Assembly (NCBI GenBank): GCA_006384855.1
Contig: VCJN01001151.1
Span: 1 to 64,000, forward strand
DNA length: 64,000 bases
Source of the DNA: Tetraselmis striata
Taxonomy: Eukaryota; Chlorophyta; Chlorodendrophyceae; Chlorodendrales; Chlorodendraceae
Reading direction: 5' to 3'
Shown here piece by piece: positions 1 to 10,240 of this stretch. The notes beneath the pieces were generated by a model. It made no database searches. It was not told the DNA's origin and was given only the letters and a program-made list of their open reading frames with translations. Numbering within the stretch: position 1 is the first letter of the stretch; every line of letters starts with the position of its first letter. The position numbers and the translations under genes are program-made.

Positions 1-79
1 CCTCAACCGGTGGTGCAAGCTGCTCATACTCCACGAAGCTGTCAGAGTCAGCCACCATATGCGGATATGCCCCACTGTC
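1..79 (-). pseudogene. Copia-type pol fragment (protease region), runs off window
   Basis: This stretch is the reverse complement of bases 10566-10647 in the plus-strand copia element and looks identical to it. It covers the protease segment around the DSGAYPHM motif. On the minus strand it lies downstream of the LTR at 108-627 with only about 28 bases of leader between. This copy therefore lost the leader and gag part seen at 9309-10565 in the other copy. The rest of the element lies outside the window. Confidence 0.8.
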
Positions 80-107
80 GCAGTGGAAGTGTGGAGGGCC
101 CATAACC

Positions 108-627
108 TGTTGAAATATGGGCGTGAGGGGAAAGAACGACTGTCTCTTACAACGGGTCGCGCCCTGCCTTTATACTCGCGCACGCCATGGTACGCGCGCC
201 ACCCATGAGCGCATCCGCCACCTTGCGCCATCGCGCGCTGACTGTATTCTCCAGTACTTAATGCATATGTGCGAGCCTGAGTATTGGCATTATCTATGTC
301 CGTACAATACAGTATCCGTTGGTGCATCGGCCGATATCCTGCAGTATATTCTGCATCGGCTGATATCCTGCAGTATATTCTAGTACTGCATGGCGCCCAC
401 CATTGATACTCAGCAGTACCGGAATCTTGATTGTGCTCGCACGGGCGTCCTCGTACTCGTAGATGTACAGCCGCTCCGCGATGTACGTCTGCTGCCGGAG
501 ATGTACTCGCGTCCTCGTACTCGTAGCCGTACGATCGCTCCGCCGTCTACAGGTACCGCTGAGAGTGTGCAGGCGTCAAGGCTCCAGACAGCCGGTCAAA
601 CGCCTGCAAGACTGGTATCAAACAACA
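108..627 (-). repeat. Copia LTR, copy A (5' LTR of a minus-strand element)
   Basis: This is one of three copies of the same roughly 500-bp repeat; the others are at 6779-7268 and 8818-9308. The ends are TGTTG and CAACA, the usual TG...CA form of an LTR. A TATA-like TATAAA lies at about 171-176 on the minus strand. The internal sequence that follows in minus orientation (GGTTATGGGCCCTC) is close to what follows copy C (GGTTAGTTGGGCCCTC), so this looks like the primer-binding and leader end. The CTCGTACTCGTAG-type short repeats inside are part of the LTR. Confidence 0.75.
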
Positions 628-1892
628 AGGTGGGCAGTTACCGCATGCCTAACGCAACATTCCTTACTCGCTACCAGTAGTCGCTACCGTAGTCAGATTG
701 TATTACTCGATCGTTCGAGATCCTCACTGGCTATTGTAGTCAGATCGTACCTACCTGCATATCTCATCTCAATTATGCACCCTACACCCGCTCACCTCGT
801 GGCGCCAGCAGTCGTGGCGTAGTATCACTTGGAATACTAGCAATCTCGCAAGTCTGCCGGTGCCGCGCCCCAAGATTGTAGTGACTAGTACCGGGGAGAT
901 TGTAGAGCAGTCGGTACCACTACCGGTACTGGGCCAACTAGATTTGCGCGCTACACCCGCCAACAATCGACGAGTAGCGACAGGGCTCGCGCACGATCTA
1001 GGCGGCTGAAAGAGTTAAATCTGCCCTGGTCAATGCACACTATTTTCCCTTCGGCTTGCCGTCCCTGGCAGATACGGGTACCCGCGTATATCCCGGTCCT
1101 AGCCACTGATAGATAACCGCCGGCAACGGCGCCACGGCTGAACGCGCGCGGGATTGCCCGCCGCCGTTCACGCACTAGCCTCGGCGCCGTCAACCGTAGC
1201 GTAAACCTACTGGCAGCAACAACGCAAATAGCAATGTGCCGGTAATGCGCCCCGAGATTGTAGTGAGGTTGCGGTCAGAACGTAGCCTACCCGTAGACGT
1301 TGCCTCCGCCACGACTGTCAGCCAGACGGGCGCCGAGCTGTACCCGATATATCCGCATCCGGCTCCGCATGAAACCCAATTAAGGACGGTACGAAGCGGG
1401 CGGCTGCCGCCACACCCGCCGCAAGGATCGCCACGTCGGTTCGGCTGGCTATGACTATGGTACTGGGGTAGGAGCCGTGCCTTCGGCCTGCGTAGGCCTC
1501 CGCCGCCGCCGAGCGTCTGGGGGGTCCTTCATCGGCCCTGAAATCCGGTGACTAACCCCCCCAAGCGACATTGCGCAAGAACCGTCGTAGGTACGGCTCG
1601 GTCATAAGGGTGTCTAGTGGCCCGCGCTTCACTCCGACGGCTAGCACGGCTAGCAGGGGTGACCACTGACTGAGTGGCGTGCCGAGGAGTGTGGGTGGGT
1701 GCCGAGGGAGAGGTGGTTGAAGTTCGTTACGGCAGCCGTCGTGCACATCTTCGTGCCCCATATTTCCGCACAATAGGCGGTGAAAATAGTACATAGAGGC
1801 AGAGCAGGAAACCCTAATCGGGCAACGTGATTTGGCTCGAAAAACAGCAGCAAAACTAGGACCTCGCGGTACAGTACATTTTTGCTCGCGTT
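628..1892. other. No supported gene; low-coding spacer
   Basis: Short open frames occur on both strands, but none resembles a known family, has splice signals in a consistent frame, or shows biased codon use. Short GTACTCGTAC-like motifs recur, as elsewhere in the TE-derived parts of the window. Probably decayed transposon DNA. Confidence 0.5.
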
Positions 1893-3357
1893 TTGGCCTT
1901 TTCTGGACGCACCCCTAACGGTGTGCGACAGGATGAGACTAATGGTCTCTACTACATGGCAGATAAGGTCTGTATACCCAATGATTTTGAATTGAGAAAA
2001 CTCATCATTGAGGAGTATCATGTTGGTAATGGACGCCCCAACCATACCCGCACTCTTGCCAACATACTGCGTATGTTTTGGTGGCCACGCATGACTATCA
2101 TAGTTAAGCATTACTGCCAACACTGTGATACTTGCGTTAGAATCAGAGGCTACCACCAAGCCTTATGGCTCTTTGTTTCCCTTGCCAAAGGCAACCAAGC
2201 CTTGGGAAATAGTTTCTATGGATTTTATAACCAACTAGCTTGCCTGAGGTAAATGGCTATGATGCTATTGCTACGTTTGTTGGTACATTCACCAAACAGT
2301 CACATTCTGTGCCATGCAATATTAAGATTGATGCGACACAGTTAGCCAGATTATATTTGGACATTATTTACAGACACCACGGTCTCAGCAGATGTATCAT
2401 CTCTGATAGAGATCCCAGGTTTACTTCAGTATTCTGGAAATCATTGTTTACAGCTCTGCAAACTAAGCTATATATATTTCCAGCGCTTACCACCCGCAGA
2501 CGGATGGTCAAACTGAACGCACCCACAGAACTATTGAGCAAATATTACGTGCGTTTGTTCACAAGCAACATGACTCTTGGTCAAGTCCATTTGGCTCCTG
2601 CTGAGTTTTCTTACAATAATTCAGTCCATTCAGCAGCACAGCCCGGTGGCAATTACGCCCCTTTTGAGGCGCATGATTAATCCCCTTTTGAATTACGCCC
2701 CTTTTGAGGCAATTTTAGGAATGATGCCACTGACACCACCTGATCTGATTGCTACTGCCAACCAAGATGCACGCAACACAGTTGCAAATATACAGGATAT
2801 TCACATGTTGAAAACTGAGCAATTAAAGCTTGCTGATGAATATCAAAAGATCTATGCCGGCCGCAAAATCAGCCCTTCTGAGTTCGCAGAAGGAGACAAA
2901 GTCTGGCTCTCGACGGAGCACTTGCTTATACGCAACCAGCCGACACGCAAGTTCCGACAGCGCTACATCAGCCCGTACCCGGTCACGGCCAAGATCTCCA
3001 GCCAAGCGTATCGTCTGCGCCTGCCGCCAACGTTCGACTGCCACAATGTATTTCACATCAGTCGACTTCGACAGTGCGTCAACCCAGACGCACAGCCCGA
3101 TACAATACCGTCCAGTGTGGAGTCCCCCGTCGACAAATTCGTCGAACGCGTGCTCGACTTCTCTATCGAGCGCCGCGAGGATTTGTTCAAGCGGGGACTC
3201 CGCCTCGTCTTTCTGGTGCGTTGGCTGAACTACGACTCAAATCATGACAGCTGGGAGCCATACAGCGCGCTGCGACGTGTCCATTTTTCAGAAAATTTAA
3301 AAGAACGGGTTCTATATCACTGGCCTACAGTTTCATCAATTGCATTGCCAGCGCTTT
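1893..3357 (+). pseudogene. Ty3/Gypsy chromovirus integrase with chromodomain, frameshifted
   Basis: Three overlapping frames together give the 3' end of a Gypsy pol. First comes the H2C2 zinc-binding module (EYHVGNGRPNH ... YCQHCDTC, 1893-2158). Next is the D,D-35-E core with GYDAIATFVGTFTKQ and ISDRDPRFTS (2240-2680). Last come the integrase C-terminus (FHISRLRQC) and a chromodomain (VERVLDFSIERR ... FLVRWLNYDSNHDSWEP) up to the stop near 3357. Frame breaks at about 2158, 2230 and 2500, and a short tandem duplication at 2651-2710, show that the copy is dead. The chromodomain normally directs integration to modified histones. No protease or reverse transcriptase precedes it, so the element is 5' truncated. 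Confidence 0.85.
2651..2710 (+). repeat. Short tandem duplication inside the integrase
   Basis: The 20-base string AATTACGCCCCTTTTGAGGC occurs twice, about 39 bases apart, within the integrase core region. It adds residues to the reading frame and looks like a slippage or repair duplication. Confidence 0.8.
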
Positions 3358-3543
3358 GAAGTACCAGAGTTTTTTTTCCATTACCAGCAGCGAGTAGCGA
3401 GTACCAGTACCAGTACCAGCAGTGCCAGCAGCGAGTAGCGAGTGCAAGTACCAGCAGCAAGCGTTCGCATTGCCAGCGCTTTGAAGTACCAGAGTTTTTT
3501 TAATCATTACCAGCAGCGAGTAGCGAGTTCCAGTACTCATAGC
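3342..3543. repeat. Direct duplication with a 125-bp period after the chromodomain
   Basis: The string GCATTGCCAGCGCTTTGAAG followed by TACCAGAGTTTTTT and an ACCAGCAGCGAGTAGCGAG block occurs at 3342-3422 and again at 3467-3543. The spacer consists of CCAGTA/CCAGCA microsatellite-like repeats. The first copy overlaps the last codons of the chromodomain frame. Confidence 0.75.
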
Positions 3544-4117
3544 ATCCCAACCGTGAGATCGTAATCGGACGGCTGTGTAATTAAGGACCGTGGGCGGGCG
3601 GGTGGGTGGATTATAGTACTTAGTAGGACATGCCAGTAGATAAGCGCTTTAGTCATGCACCTATAGGCCCGATCTACTGCACTATACGGGTACCCGTACG
3701 GCAATAAAGCTCACCGCCGAAAAATCGACGCTTCGCTGGATTATTACTGGTACGGCCACAACCAGACGCAAGTCATACTTCTTGTAACATGCAGTTCGCG
3801 CTATAAATCCTTAATTGACAGGATACTACCGTAGCTGCCTATCCGCGGTGCCGAGTCGGACCGCTACAAGATAAATATCCAATGCCAACGGCATATTGTA
3901 AGAGATTACATCCAGCAACCAACTCAATTCGCCAAATGCTACGAGTAGAGCCTTGCTTCACCAAGTACTGCCACGAGTACTTACACTGGCTGTTACGATC
4001 CATTCCACCCACAGCGACCTGCTCTCGCACGCACGACGATACATTCGCAGTTTCGCTGGTCCTGCCGACCCCTGGTATCGATTCTGAACCCTTTGATCTT
4101 TATCCGAGCGTGTTGCC
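3544..4117. other. No supported gene
   Basis: Nothing recognisable was found on either strand apart from short palindromic GTACCCGTACGG-like strings. The open frames are short and have no family resemblance. Confidence 0.4.
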
Positions 4118-4320
4118 ATGGCATCGCACCGGAGCGCCCGTCAAGCCGGTTACCCTCCCGGTGGTCCACCCGCCGAGCAGTCTATGCGTCAAATTGTCGA
4201 GAAGAAGATGCTGGAAGCCCGCGTTGTGGCGCCAACCCAGAACATCTCTCACAAGCTCGCCGACGTTCATGACTTCCCGGCAGTCAAGGCCTTTCTGGAA
4301 AATGTCGACAAGGAGATTTC
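4118..4320 (+). pseudogene. Coding fragment interrupted by the PAT-like element
   Basis: A frame starting at ATG 4118 reads MASHRSARQAGYPPGGPP, continues through a helical, charged segment (MRQIVEKKMLEARVV ... FPAVKAFLENVDKEIS) and is then broken at 4321 by the terminal repeat of the PAT-like element. The composition is coding-like. Beyond 4320 the frame runs into retroelement repeat sequence and stops at 4411. I do not recognise the family. It could be the gag N-terminus of another element or an exon of a host gene. The continuation was not found elsewhere in the window. Confidence 0.35.
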
Positions 4321-4515
4321 TGGTCATACTGAGAATTATAGAGGTTTGAATTGCACGGGGCTAAGTACGACGGGTGTTACCCGACGTTACAATTCCACCA
4401 TACGCGGCTAGTACGCTACTGCCGTGTGCCCACGTCCATCCCTCACCCCGATATGACGCCCCGCGACGCGGCGGTGTCTCCACCTTCTGACTTTGCGCCA
4501 GCTTCCAGCTAGCGC
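4321..4515 (+). repeat. PAT-like A1 terminal repeat, copy A
   Basis: It matches, in the same orientation relative to the element, the A repeats at 62205-62410, 57605-57801 and 48835-49030. It starts GGTCATACTGAG and ends near the palindrome-like CTGGAAGCTGGCGC segment in the reverse sense. Confidence 0.8.
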
Positions 4516-4699
4516 TACGGCATCGAGACTCTCGCAGTCTCTTAAGGTGACACACGATCTCACAACGACGTTGAACGCCAGCCGCTCACCGCGACTGCAA
4601 TAACGACAGCAGGCCGTACTATGGAGTGACAGCACACGGTTACCTGACGACCTGTACGATTCGGAGGGGTGCGGTGGAGGCAACGTCGCGAGTTCGACG

Positions 4700-5640
4700 A
4701 CTGACACCGCTAGCCTCACTGTGCTGGTGCAGCGGATGCTGCTGCGACTCGACGAGCTAGACTCCCGCACCTCTTCCATTCAACAACCACCTCCGCAGAA
4801 ACCTATTCCCGCGACGCCAGCCGACGGCATCGAGGGTGACGACGAGGAGGACGACCTTCCCCCCGGTTCCCCTGCACAATCTCCAGGCCACGCGGCGTTC
4901 ATAGACCCGCGCGACTGGTTCGACTACCTGCCGCGGGCATACGCCGAGTCTATGCCCCCTGTAGGACTCACCAACCCCGGGCTGTGGAACCCACGGAACG
5001 ACGAGGAGGACCGCTACCTCACCAACGAGAAGAAGCACGCGACGCGCGACGATTATCGCCACATGCTGTGCTATGGAGTCTTTCCCGCCGCCGCGCACCC
5101 GGCGCTCACGGACGCTGTGGCAGCGCTTCGCGCGAAAAACGCCACCGCTCGCGACACCGCGGACGCCAACGACCTACTCGACTCCGCGATTCGCACGATC
5201 GCGACGTGCGGGCAGGCTGATTAAGACCGGCTCACCTACCTCCGGCGTTTCAAGTGCAAGAAGGCGCTTACCGGCGAGGAGCGAGTCGCCGAGCGCCTCG
5301 TCTACTCCCGCTTCTTCGACACCGCCGCCGCCGACCGCTCCAGCAATGGCGTCGACGGCCTCCTCAACGCCCTGGACGACAAAAGACTCGTGGTCAGCCT
5401 CCAGCAGGCGGCCAAGGCGCAGGCCGCCGCGCAGTTCAAGGGCAGCGGCAGCGGAGGGAGCGGAGGCGGCAGCGGTGGCACCATCCGCATCAAGGAGCAG
5501 GAGCGCGCAGAACACGCAGACCGCGCCACAAAGGAGAGGGCGGACAAGAACAAGGACAAAGACAAGATCAAGGGCAAAGCCTCAGCCCAGCAACCCTTCG
5601 AGAAAGACTACTACCCCGCAGACCGAGGAGCGGAACTAAC
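4700..5640 (+). pseudogene. PAT-like gag region, copy A
   Basis: One frame (4721-5224) gives LVQRMLLRLDELDSR, a proline-rich acidic linker, then ESMPPVGLTNPGLWNPR, a helical stretch (HMLCYGVFPAAAHPALTD) and NDLLDSAIRTIATCGQAD. A TAA closes it at 5222, where the minus-strand copies instead read on through QAVEDRLTYLRRFKCKK. The continuation (YSRFFDTAAADRSSNGVDG ... AAKAQAAAQFKGSGSGG) is in another frame. The C-terminal part is a lysine-rich, charged segment. The role assigned (capsid or nucleoprotein) rests only on position before RT. Confidence 0.6.
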
Positions 5641-5819
5641 GGTGTGCCCCGCCGTCCCGAGTCATGCTTCCCAAGTTCAAGTAACATGCAACACCGCGTG
5701 CGGCGGCAATGGCGGCAATGGCAAGACATCGGGACGAGCGATAAAGTCCTACGGTAGATCCAGGAGGGCGTCCGGATCCCTTTCAAGCACAACCGCCCTC
5801 CACCCAACTTCCACAACGG

Positions 5820-6778
5820 CATCAGCATGCAAGACGCTACCCCAGCGCAGCTCAACTTCCTCGAGGGCGAGCTTGCCCGCTTCGTGGAGTCCTGCGCGTG
5901 GGAATTTGGCACCTGCCGCAAATGGGTGTCAAGACTTTTTTGGTACCCAAGCCCGGCATCAACCAGTGGCGCTGCATCACCGACCTCCGCGTGCTCAACT
6001 CTTAATGTATGCGCAAGCGGCTCAAGATGGAGACCCTACTGGGAGTGCGCCACCTCATCAAAAAGGGAGACTACATGTTCTCTCTCGACCTCCAAGACGG
6101 CTTCTATGCTCTAGGCATCGCAGAGGCGGACCGAGACTACTTCACCGTGGACGTCCGAGGTCAGCTCTACAGGCTCGCGGGTCTGCCAATGGGCTGGAGC
6201 TTCTCGCCCTATTACTTCGTCACGCTCACCCAAGTATTCATCACCCACCTGCGGAAACCCGAGCCCGAGCCCCCCTCATCGTCTACGCAGCCCACACGGA
6301 GCAAGCGCTGCCTCCGGCAGACCAGGTGGAGGGGAGCGCGCATCCTACCTTACGTGGATGACTTCCTCCTCTTCTCCGCATCGATGGAGCAGGCGCTCCA
6401 CCTCCGTCAACGGGTCGCCAGCATCCTCGGCGCCTTAGGGCTGCAGCGGAACCCCACAAAGGGCTTTTGGGAGCCCTGCCAGCTCGGCAGTCACCTGGGG
6501 GTGGACATCGACTCAGCGTCCGGCATGTTCTACGCCCCGGCAGACAAGCTGAACCGGCTCTCCCGGCAGTCCACCCGGCTACCTCTTTCTGGCGATCTCG
6601 GCCGCAAGATTCTTCCTGCGGGAGCTCCACTCCGTGGTCGGCGACCGGTGGGGCGAAAACCGAAAGACGCCACAGCTCCGCCGCGACCTACAGTGGTGGA
6701 CATCGGCGCCAAGTCAGTCCAACGGCAAGCCCAACGGTGGAGACAGCTTATCTGCACACCGACAGCTCAGGCTACGGG
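5820..6778 (+). pseudogene. DIRS/PAT-type reverse transcriptase, copy A
   Basis: The RT motifs are plain: FSLDLQDGFYALGIAEADRD (palm motif A), LAGLPMGWSFSPYYF (motif B), and ILPYVDDFLLFSASMEQAL with the YVDD catalytic box (motif C), followed by GLQRNPTKGFWEP and LGVDIDSASG. The first third lies in a different frame from 5830-6008. About 100 bases are missing near 6575-6590 compared with the minus-strand copies, where MRELQSLAGQAQCLF is expected. The end is cut by the copia LTR. Confidence 0.85.
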
Positions 6779-7268
6779 TGTTGAACGGCGTTTGACCGGC
6801 TTTTCTTGCAGGCGTTTGACCGGCTGTTTGGAGCCTTGACGACGCCTGCACACTCTCAGCAGTATCTGTAGACGGCGGAGCGATCGTACGGCTACGAGTA
6901 CGAGGACGCGAGTACATCTCCGGCAGCAGACGTACATCGCGGAGCGGCTGTACTCTACGAGTAGAGGACGCCCGTGCGAGCACAATCAAGATTCCGGTAC
7001 TGCTGAGTATCAATGGTGGGCGCCATGCAGTACTAGAATATACTGCAGGATATCGGCCGATGCAGCGGATACTGTATTGTACGGACATAGCCAATACTCA
7101 GGCTCGCACATATGCGTTAAGTACTGGAGAACACAGTCAACACGCGATGGCGCAAGGTGGCGGATGCGCTAGTGGCTGGCGCGCGCACCAGGTCGTGCGC
7201 GAGTATAAAGGCAGGGCGCGACCCGTTGTAACAGGTAGTCGTTCTTTTTCCTCACGCCCATCTTTCAA
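6779..7268 (+). repeat. Copia LTR, copy B (insertion into the PAT-like element)
   Basis: It starts TGTTG exactly where the PAT reverse-transcriptase/RNase H frame breaks. A GTATAAAGG TATA box lies at about 7202. The 3' end degrades after TTTCAA instead of ending CAACA. No copia internal sequence follows, so this is a solo or truncated LTR. A tandem GGCGTTTGACCGGCTTTT duplication near the 5' end distinguishes it from copies A and C. Confidence 0.75.
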
Positions 7269-7269
7269 T

Positions 7270-7424
7270 ACTGCTGAGCAGTGTACCGGTACCCGTAGGA
7301 CTCATCTCATGATTCATCATCCACCAGTACTCGTATTGTGGCGCGTGACAACAGGTACTCGTACATGAATGATGCTACGATCATACAGTACCCGTACAGA
7401 GTATGCCATTATTGTCACACTACA
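7270..7424 (-). repeat. Gypsy 3' LTR remnant
   Basis: In minus orientation this follows a polypurine tract and starts TGTAGTGTGACAATAATGG, as a 3' LTR should. It contains GTACGGGTACTG-type short palindromes and is cut near 7270 by the end of copia LTR B. Confidence 0.5.
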
Positions 7425-7437
7425 TCTCTCCCCCCTT
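7425..7437 (-). promoter_or_regulatory. Polypurine tract of the minus-strand Gypsy fragment
   Basis: The minus strand reads AAGGGGGGAGAGA, directly followed by TGTAGTGTG. This is the usual plus-strand primer site of an LTR retrotransposon, located about 35 bases past the pol stop codon. Confidence 0.6.
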
Positions 7438-7470
7438 GACAACTGTGTGAAATAGCAATCCACAGGCAGT

Positions 7471-8036
7471 TTAATTTGTAGTCGGCACACGTGCCGGATA
7501 TTTATGCATTTGCTCCACAAATTCAGGTGACTTTACAATGTCCAACCATTTGGGAGTAGCCATAAAATCCTGCAAAGCTATTGTCCTTTTAACATCAAAC
7601 AAACGATGCCAAACAGGGGCAATAGACTCATCCGCAAAGTGAACAAGAAATTGCAACTGGGTACCACGTAAACCGGGCATGGAACCGATCTTAACGCTGG
7701 TAATCTTGTCAATTTTATACTCATAATCAGAGTCGTCATCACCAGTACCAACAAGAGGTACATGCGGGCGCAACGGTGCAGTGGGATAGGGTCTCAATCT
7801 ATTAACATGAAATACTGTGTGCAACTTAACACCAGCAGGTAATTTCAGTCGATAAGTATGACCGCCGATTTTCTCTACAATAGAAAATGGACCAAGCTGC
7901 TTGTCCATCAGCTTTTTGCAAGGCTGACATTTGACCTTAAGCAGACGGGTATCCACAGATACTCTATCTCCAACATTGAAGATAGGAGGATTGCGCTGTT
8001 GCCTTACTAGAACTAGGACGAACAGTCAATTCATCT
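7471..8036 (-). pseudogene. Ty3/Gypsy integrase C-terminus with chromo-like tail
   Basis: The minus strand reads NPPIFNVGDRVSVDTRLLKV, then LGPFSIVEKIGGHTYRLKLP and KLHTVFHVNRLRPY, which is the GPY/F module of Gypsy integrases. A tail with LQFLVHFADE ... WHRLFDVKRTIALQDFM follows and resembles a diverged chromodomain. The stop is at 7471, just before the polypurine tract and LTR. Only the last 190 or so residues of pol are present, and sequence upstream of about 8040 is unrelated. It differs from the plus-strand fragment at 1893-3357, so it belongs to another Gypsy lineage. Confidence 0.85.
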
Positions 8037-8817
8037 TTACACTGTGAGATTCAGATGTGACGTAAATGTCCCCTACTGATGACGAGCGACGACATACGGG
8101 GACGATACAGGACGGACGAGGGACGTGGATTTCATACCGAGTAGCGACGACTATCGCGCGCGACGTGTAAAGTACTATATGAATTTCTCGTTTCCATAAT
8201 TTCATCAAATTGATATGCGCACGCGGGCTCGCGTGTCGCGCGCCGACGCGGAGCACCCGGGCTAAGTACAGGCGGCAGAACGTACTCGCTGCACGTCGCT
8301 GCACATCGCTGCACAACGCGGGGTCACTGGCGTCGCGGTGCGCCACGCTGGCGGGCCGCGCCCCCGGCCCCTGCCAAGGAGTAATCACGATAAGTACTGG
8401 CACGGTGCGGCGGCCGACTCTCGCGAAGCCCGTGCCCGCACAGCATTGGTGCTTAGTTCGCGCGTACCATCGCGGCACCGCATGCATGTGCCGGCAGGGT
8501 GCCGAGAGTGCCGGGCAAACTATGATCGCAGGCTGCCGGCATGCGATCATGGCTTGCGCGGCAGTCCCGGCGGAGGTGTGGGCCGGTGTCGCGGAGGCGC
8601 TGGGCCAGTGGATGCCGCCGTGACGACCTGGTGCCGTGCCGCGCCCGCGCCCGCACGACGTATGTGCGGCACGTTGTGCGGCGATGTGCGGCACGTTGTG
8701 CGGCGTTGTGCGGCACGACGGGCGGAGGTGTGGGCGGATGTAGGTGGTACGGTAGGTGCTAGGCGGTAGGTGGTGTTCGTAGGTGCGCGTTTAAATGTAG
8801 CCGCCCTAAGTGCTGAT
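8037..8817. other. No supported gene; GTGCGGCAC microsatellite-like tract
   Basis: There are no convincing reading frames. At 8655-8725 the sequence is a run of GTGCGGCACGTTGTGCGGC repeats, and at 8280-8320 a CGCTGCACATCGCTGCAC tract. A similar GTGCAC/CCGCAC tract occurs at 18650-18735. Confidence 0.5.
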
Positions 8818-9308
8818 TGTTGTTTGATACCAGTCTTGCAGGCGTTTGACCGGCTGTCTGGAGCCTTGACGCCTGCACACTCTCAGCAGTATCTGTAGAC
8901 AGCGGAGCGATCGTACGGCTACGAGTACGAGGACGCGAGTACATCTCCGGCAGCAGACGTACATCGCGGAGCGGCTGTACATCTACGAGTACGAGGACGC
9001 CCGTGCGAGCACAATCAAGATTCCGGTACTGCTGAGTATCAATGATGGGCGCCATGCAGTACTAGAATATACTGCAGGATATCGGCCGATGCAGCAGCGG
9101 ATACTGTATTGTACGGACATAGTTAATGCCAATACTCAGGCTCGCACATATGCATTAAGTACTGGAGAATACAGTCAGCGCGCGATGGCGCAAGGTGGCG
9201 GATGCGCTAATGGGTGGCGCGCGTACCATGGCGTGCGCGAGGATAAAGGCAGGGCGCGACCCGTTGTAAGAGACAGTCGTTCTTTTCCCTCACGCCCATA
9301 TTTCAACA
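8818..9308 (+). repeat. Copia LTR, copy C (5' LTR)
   Basis: The ends are a perfect TGTTG...CAACA. Length is 491 bp, close to copies A and B. It contains a GATAAAG box at about 9242 where copy B has TATAAAG. The sequence after it begins GGTTAGTTGGGCCC, the presumed primer-binding region, and the pol frame lies downstream on the same strand. No matching 3' LTR was found downstream. Confidence 0.85.
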
Positions 9309-10240
9309 GGTTAGTTGGGCCCTCGCTTTCCTTCATCTCCCAAGCCAAGGAGCGGCCTCTGCCAACCACAGGAGCATCACAGCCAGGTTCTTCCGCCGCC
9401 CCTTGCTGCTGATTCTTGGGAGGGGACCTGCGCTGTTGGGCTGGGGACTCGAACGACTCGTTTTCGCTCGCTGAGAGCCGAGCGTGGCCGCGAGAAGCGG
9501 TGCACTGACGGTGGCAGTCAGTGGGCGCCCTGGGACGGGGCGTGGGGCGCGTTTGCCTGTGCGACGCGAGGTCGCTGCTCGACACTGGCCTCCCTAGGCA
9601 GTGGGCGTCCTGTAGGGGCGTAGGGGCTGTTTGCCTGTGCAGCTCGACGCTGCTGTCGACCTCTCTCGTTTCGGCTGTGCCTCTCGACGCCTGGGGCCGC
9701 GTTCCGACGCCCCTTTCAGTCTCTCGACGACTCGGGCCGGCTTCGAGTCGTGTCGACTCGTGTGCGCTTGTCGCTCGCCCAGTTAGAGTGTGTCGAGCTG
9801 CCTCGCCGGCCACAGGGGGGGCAGACGGCCTCGTCGAGCGCTCTGTCGTGGTCTTGTGCCAGTGGTATCGACCCTCGTCACGAGGCAGGCAGGTTGCCGA
9901 GTTAGCAGCAGTCTGCGACCGGAGAACGACGTAGTTTCCGCCGTGTTGTAGGCGAATCTACGAGAATCAAAAAGTAGCCGTATTTCCCGGTGGTTTTCCG
10001 ATTTATCGTAGCCGGTAATTTGATTTCCGCGGGGCCGCGGTTGTTTGTTGATTAATCGCGGCCGGTAATTAAAAGTTTGTGCGGCTCCGGTTGTTTTCTC
10101 TCCCCAATTTCGAAATTTTGACCGAGTTTCTCCCTGTTGACCATCTGGTGGGAGAAAGTTGCCACTGCGGCAAGCAGTGGTGGGGGCTTTTGGCCATGTG
10201 AGGACCAGACCGCTGACTTGGCCTCTGTCCCGCTCTGCAG
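9309..10240 (+). other. Copia leader without a recognisable gag
   Basis: About 930 bases separate the LTR from the pol frame. The first 650 bases are rich in CTCGACGC-like strings and have no coding character. The rest (9940-10230) has TTTCCGATTTATCG-type AT-rich repeats. The usual copia gag helices and a CCHC zinc knuckle were not seen, so gag is deleted or too diverged to recognise. Confidence 0.45.

Larger units (their letters stand above)
4321..6778 (+). mobile_element. PAT/Kangaroo-like tyrosine-recombinase retrotransposon, copy A (3' truncated)
   Basis: This is the plus-strand relative of the two minus-strand copies at 48731-53418 and 57502-62410. It begins with the A1 terminal repeat (4321-4515, starting GGTCATACTGAG), followed by a gag-like region and the reverse transcriptase. 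It is cut at 6778, within the RNase H motif HTDSSGYG, by a copia LTR that starts TGTTG at 6779. The recombinase part and the 3' repeats are missing. Gag and RT lie in several frames, so the copy is inactive. Confidence 0.8.

Noticed and set aside
8655-8725. CRISPR-like short repeats (GTGCGGCAC)
   Set aside because: No regular repeat-spacer structure; it is a simple microsatellite in a eukaryotic genome.
9175-9813. Minus-strand frame of 212 codons in the copia leader
   Set aside because: Runs across the LTR boundary and has random-like Arg/Ser/Thr content; no gag features.
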